From contig NZ_JARJHL010000005.1 in NCBI RefSeq assembly GCF_029309835.1, positions 434,001 through 498,000 of the forward strand: DNA of 64,000 nt, in the 5' to 3' direction. This document shows, one piece after another, positions 62,787 to 64,000 of this stretch (position 1 is its first letter; every line of letters begins with the position of its first letter). The position numbers were made by a program, and so were the translations under genes. The notes under the pieces were generated by a model. It did not search any database. It saw only the letters and a list, made by a program, of their open reading frames with translations, and was not told where the DNA came from. The stretch comes from Paracoccus sp. DMF-8. GTDB lineage: Bacteria > Pseudomonadota > Alphaproteobacteria > Rhodobacterales > Rhodobacteraceae.

Positions 62787-63668
62787 CTAATCCCAGACCG
62801 CCCCGTCCAGCGCATCCAGCGGGATTTTCAGATACCGCCGGCCATTCGCCTCGGGCGCAGGCAGGCGGCCGCCGTTCGTGTTGACCTGCAGCGCGTGCAG
62901 GATCAGCTTGGGCATCGGCAGGGTCCGGTCGCGCGCCTGACGCGCCGCGACATAGGCCTGTTTCGTGCGATGGACCGCGATATGGGTGTTCGTGGCCCGC
63001 TGTTCGGCCACGGTCGATTCCCACTGCGGCGCACGCCCGCCCGGCTGGTAATCATGGCCGGTGAACAGGCGCGTCTCGTCGGGCAGGGACAGGATGCGCT
63101 GGATCAGATCCCACAGGACGCCGGCGCTGCCCCCCGGAAAATCGGCCCGCGCCGTGCCGCTGTCGGGCATGAACAGGGTGTCATGGACAAAGGCCGCATC
63201 GCCGATCACATAGGTGATCGAGGCCAGCGTATGACCGGGCGAAAAGATCACGCGGCCGGGAATGCCGCCGATCCGAAACACCTCGTCATCCGCGAAAAGA
63301 TGGTCCCATTGCGACCCGTCCGCGGGAAAATCGGGCCAGTTATAGATCTGTTTCCACAGCCTTTGCACCTCGACCACCTTGTCGCCGATGGCCGTGGGCG
63401 CGCCGGTCCGGTCCCGCAGATAGGCGGCGGCGGAAAAATGGTCGGCATGGGGATGGGTGTCCAGGATCCACTGAACCCTGTAGCCTTTTTCCGCAATGAA
63501 CCCAAGGATTTCATCGGCATGCCGCGTCGCCGTCGCGCCGGATTTTTCGTCGTAATCCAGCACGGGGTCGATGATCGCGCAGTCCCCGGTTTCGAGGTCC
63601 GCAACGACATATTGGATCGACCAGGTGCGCTTGTCGAAAAAGCCGGTCACTTCGGGATGCCGGGACAT
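62787..63668 (-). CDS. MBL-fold persulfide dioxygenase-type hydrolase (Blh)
   Basis: A 293-residue metallo-beta-lactamase-fold protein of the BigR-linked Blh/ETHE1-like group that oxidises glutathione persulfide. Metal motif in ILDTHPHADHFSAAAYLRD, then IFSPGHTLASITYVIGD, FMPDSGTARADFPGG and LFTGHDYQP. First gene of the operon. GGAGAG precedes the ATG by seven bases, and an AT-rich palindrome lies 35 bases further up. ETHE1-like iron binding is inferred from the family. Confidence 0.92.
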   Translation of the reverse strand: MSRHPEVTGFFDKRTWSIQYVVADLETGDCAIIDPVLDYDEKSGATATRHADEILGFIAEKGYRVQWILDTHPHADHFSAAAYLRDRTGAPTAIGDKVVEVQRLWKQIYNWPDFPADGSQWDHLFADDEVFRIGGIPGRVIFSPGHTLASITYVIGDAAFVHDTLFMPDSGTARADFPGGSAGVLWDLIQRILSLPDETRLFTGHDYQPGGRAPQWESTVAEQRATNTHIAVHRTKQAYVAARQARDRTLPMPKLILHALQVNTNGGRLPAPEANGRRYLKIPLDALDGAVWD

Positions 63669-63702
63669 CGGGAACTCTCCACAATCGGGTGCCGGAATGG
63701 CG

Positions 63703-63717
63703 ATATCAATTGCATAT
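63703..63717. promoter_or_regulatory. candidate SqrR/BigR operator
   Basis: ATATCAATTGCATAT, a near-perfect AT-rich palindrome 35 bases before the Blh gene of a BigR-type operon. AT-rich dyads over the promoter are typical of BigR operators. Not tested. Confidence 0.55.
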
Positions 63718-63748
63718 AAACGATTGCGAAAATACGCAATCGTTTTTT
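63718..63748. terminator. bidirectional intrinsic terminator
   Basis: 11-bp stem AAACGATTGCG/CGCAATCGTTT around a 6-base loop. T6 follows on the plus strand; on the minus strand it follows the stop at 63752 of the fumarylacetoacetase-family gene and runs into TTTATAT. It insulates the BigR operon. Confidence 0.85.
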
Positions 63749-63751
63749 CGC

Positions 63752-64000
63752 CTATTCCGCAGCGCCAATCGACAATGTCACCGGCTCCAACCCGTCGATC
63801 TCGGCCAGGATGTCGTCGCCGGGGGACACCGGGCCGACACCGGCGGGCGTGCCGGTCATGATCAGATCGCCCGGTTGCAGATGATAATAGCCCGACAGGT
63901 GGCAGATCAGATCGGCGGTGCGCCAGACCATGTCCGACACCTGCCCGTCCTGACGGATAACACCATTGACCCCAAGCCGGATGGCCTGCCCTGCCGGGGT
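63752..64000 (-). CDS. fumarylacetoacetate hydrolase family protein (C-terminal part; 5' end beyond window)
   Basis: The last 82 residues of an FAH-fold enzyme. VSDMVWRTADLICHLSGYYH and LQPGDLIMTGTPAGVGPVSP are the conserved C-terminal blocks; the latter is the FAH active-site loop. The family hydrolyses or decarboxylates acylpyruvates and related compounds. The substrate cannot be told. The gene begins beyond 64000. Confidence 0.92.
   Translation of the reverse strand, partial: TPAGQAIRLGVNGVIRQDGQVSDMVWRTADLICHLSGYYHLQPGDLIMTGTPAGVGPVSPGDDILAEIDGLEPVTLSIGAAE

Overview
The window is GC-rich, gene-dense DNA from an alphaproteobacterium of the order Rhodobacterales. A Paracoccus- or Rhodobacter-like member of the Paracoccaceae is the best guess. 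The evidence is the RcGTA-type gene transfer agent cluster, the dusB(nifR3)-ntrB-ntrC-ntrY-ntrX-trkA-trkH-hfq-hflX gene order, NtrC and NtrX proteins without a GAFTGA loop, and a SqrR/BigR persulfide operon. Genus is inference; no rRNA gene is present.

Layout. 0-3.3 kb: tail of an unidentified gene, a 5'-nucleotidase, a DUF952 protein and pyrD. 3.3-18.9 kb, all on the minus strand: a near-complete gene transfer agent (GTA) structural cluster (TerS, TerL, portal, head-formation protein, protease, capsid, connector, stopper, tail terminator, tail tube, chaperones, tape measure, distal tail, hub, peptidase, tip megaprotein), then a DUF2793 protein and cysE. 19-22 kb: a coiled-coil protein, mltG and fabF. 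22.3-28 kb: a plus-strand cluster of a TelA-like protein, a DUF2927 lipoprotein, an SPFH/GYF_2 protein and a zinc-ribbon membrane protein, then a PfkB sugar kinase. 28.4-40.6 kb: hflX, hfq, trkH, trkA and the nitrogen two-component genes with dusB. 40.9-46.8 kb: L-serine dehydratase, a Ser/Thr-rich lipoprotein, YjbH and YjbF-like envelope/exopolysaccharide proteins and a small acidic-tailed membrane protein. 47-50.3 kb: znuBC-zur facing znuA across two Zur-box palindromes. 50.4-57.3 kb: hemP, rluB with a 12-fold repeat tail, tadA, pyruvate carboxylase and two small membrane-protein genes. 57.5-59.8 kb: tRNA-Gly(GCC), panB, panC. 59.8-63.7 kb: a sulfide/persulfide operon (MBL persulfide dioxygenase, SqrR/BigR repressor, two YeeE/YedE halves, SulP transporter). 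The window ends inside a fumarylacetoacetate-hydrolase-family gene.

How the genes work together. The GTA genes build a small phage-like particle that packages host DNA; no integrase, replication or lysis genes are present, so this is not an ordinary prophage. The ntr block senses nitrogen status, and the linked Trk genes take up potassium. The zinc genes form a classic Zur regulon. The BigR operon removes and moves reduced sulfur. The 22-27 kb cluster looks like a membrane-integrity module and is the least described group here.

Sequence quality. At least nine conserved genes carry small indels: terL, the DUF2927 gene, trkH, ntrC, dusB, the 3' end of rluB, pyc (several), the DUF5671 gene and panB. 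In most, one added or removed base restores a family-typical protein, so uncorrected sequencing indels are more likely than wholesale decay. The affected genes are listed over their full corrected spans.
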